Source of the DNA: Gamarada debralockiae
Taxonomy: Eukaryota > Ascomycota > Leotiomycetes > Helotiales > Hyphodiscaceae
Direction: 5' to 3'
DNA: 44,948 bases
Assembly: GCA_002803225.1 (NCBI GenBank)
Contig: NXFV01001742.1
Span: 1 to 44,948, forward strand
In this document: piece after piece, positions 44,654-44,948 of the stretch
Numbering within the stretch: position 1 is the first letter of the stretch
Layout: the number at the start of each line of letters is the position of its first letter
The notes under the pieces: model-generated
The model's input: only the letters and a program-made list of their open reading frames with translations
The model's database searches: none
What the model was told of the DNA's origin: nothing
Program-made: the position numbers and the translations under genes

Positions 44654-44695
<42 letters not shown>
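44654..44695. repeat. TAG/AGT trinucleotide microsatellite
   Basis: About 14 uninterrupted copies of TAG (equivalently AGT). No coding frame surrounds it. Confidence 0.95.
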
Positions 44696-44948
44696 ATCGA
44701 TTAGGATGTCGAAAGCGGATTCGGTAAGATTGTGGTGGCGATAGTGATTCGAGGAAGAGGAAATTCAGCGGCACCGGCCCTGTGACAATATTGCTGGCCT
44801 CTCGTAGGATAACTTTGGGATATCGGCGGTTGGTGTGTTCTTGCTGTGATTGTTCAGCGTGTCGCGGGTGCTCGGAGGCATCAACAGTGTCAGTTGAGCT
44901 GTATTTTGGGGGCGAAATATAGTGGCATTTCTAGACCTAGCTGATATC

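Noticed and set aside
1..44948. CRISPR arrays, rRNA genes or bacterial-type operons
   Set aside because: No regularly spaced direct repeats with unique spacers and no rRNA-like sequence; all supported genes are eukaryotic in structure.

Overview
The window is nuclear DNA of a filamentous ascomycete. Genes are split by short (about 46-77 nt) GT-AG introns with GTAAGT/GTATGT-type donors, and the gene content (LaeA-like methyltransferase, HET, NACHT and BTB proteins, cutinase, fungal ILV2) is that of Pezizomycotina. A Leotiomycete (Helotiales-like) host is my best guess from the look of the proteins; it is not proven by anything here.

Layout. (1) 0-8.5 kb is a compact housekeeping block: a WrbA/flavodoxin-like quinone reductase, a TRAPPC12-like trafficking protein, galactokinase (GAL1, minus) and acetolactate synthase (ILV2, plus); the last two diverge from a shared 723-bp region. 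(2) 8.5-12.4 kb is gene-poor, with an unidentified spliced minus-strand gene (about 10-11.1 kb) and a 172-bp MITE. (3) 12.4-22.7 kb mixes intact and broken genes: a decayed and an intact Kre9/Knh1-like membrane protein, a truncated HET-domain relic, a disabled LaeA-like methyltransferase, an intact secreted FAD-linked oxidase and a truncated BTB gene. (4) 23.6-28 kb is a second healthy island: a fringe-like (DUF604/GT31-type) glycosyltransferase and a RING-CH membrane E3 ligase. (5) 28-42 kb is mostly decayed: a NACHT-ATPase relic, an intact small secreted protein, a TA-flanked 337-bp MITE, a broken BTB gene next to its intact paralogue, a GH51 arabinofuranosidase relic with many frameshifts, and a membrane-protein relic with an internal TAG. 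(6) 42.7-45 kb holds an intact cutinase, then repeat-rich sequence (26-bp tandem array and a TAG microsatellite).

How it fits together. The intact genes do not form one pathway. The clearest large-scale signal is that accessory and lineage-specific families (HET, NACHT, BTB, LaeA-like methyltransferase, GH51, Kre9-like) are repeatedly found dead, sometimes beside a living paralogue, between short islands of conserved genes. I see no CRISPR, rRNA or tRNA gene and no convincing new multi-gene system; the most unusual items are the unidentified gene at 10-11.1 kb, the two MITEs and the serial decay of allorecognition-type genes.
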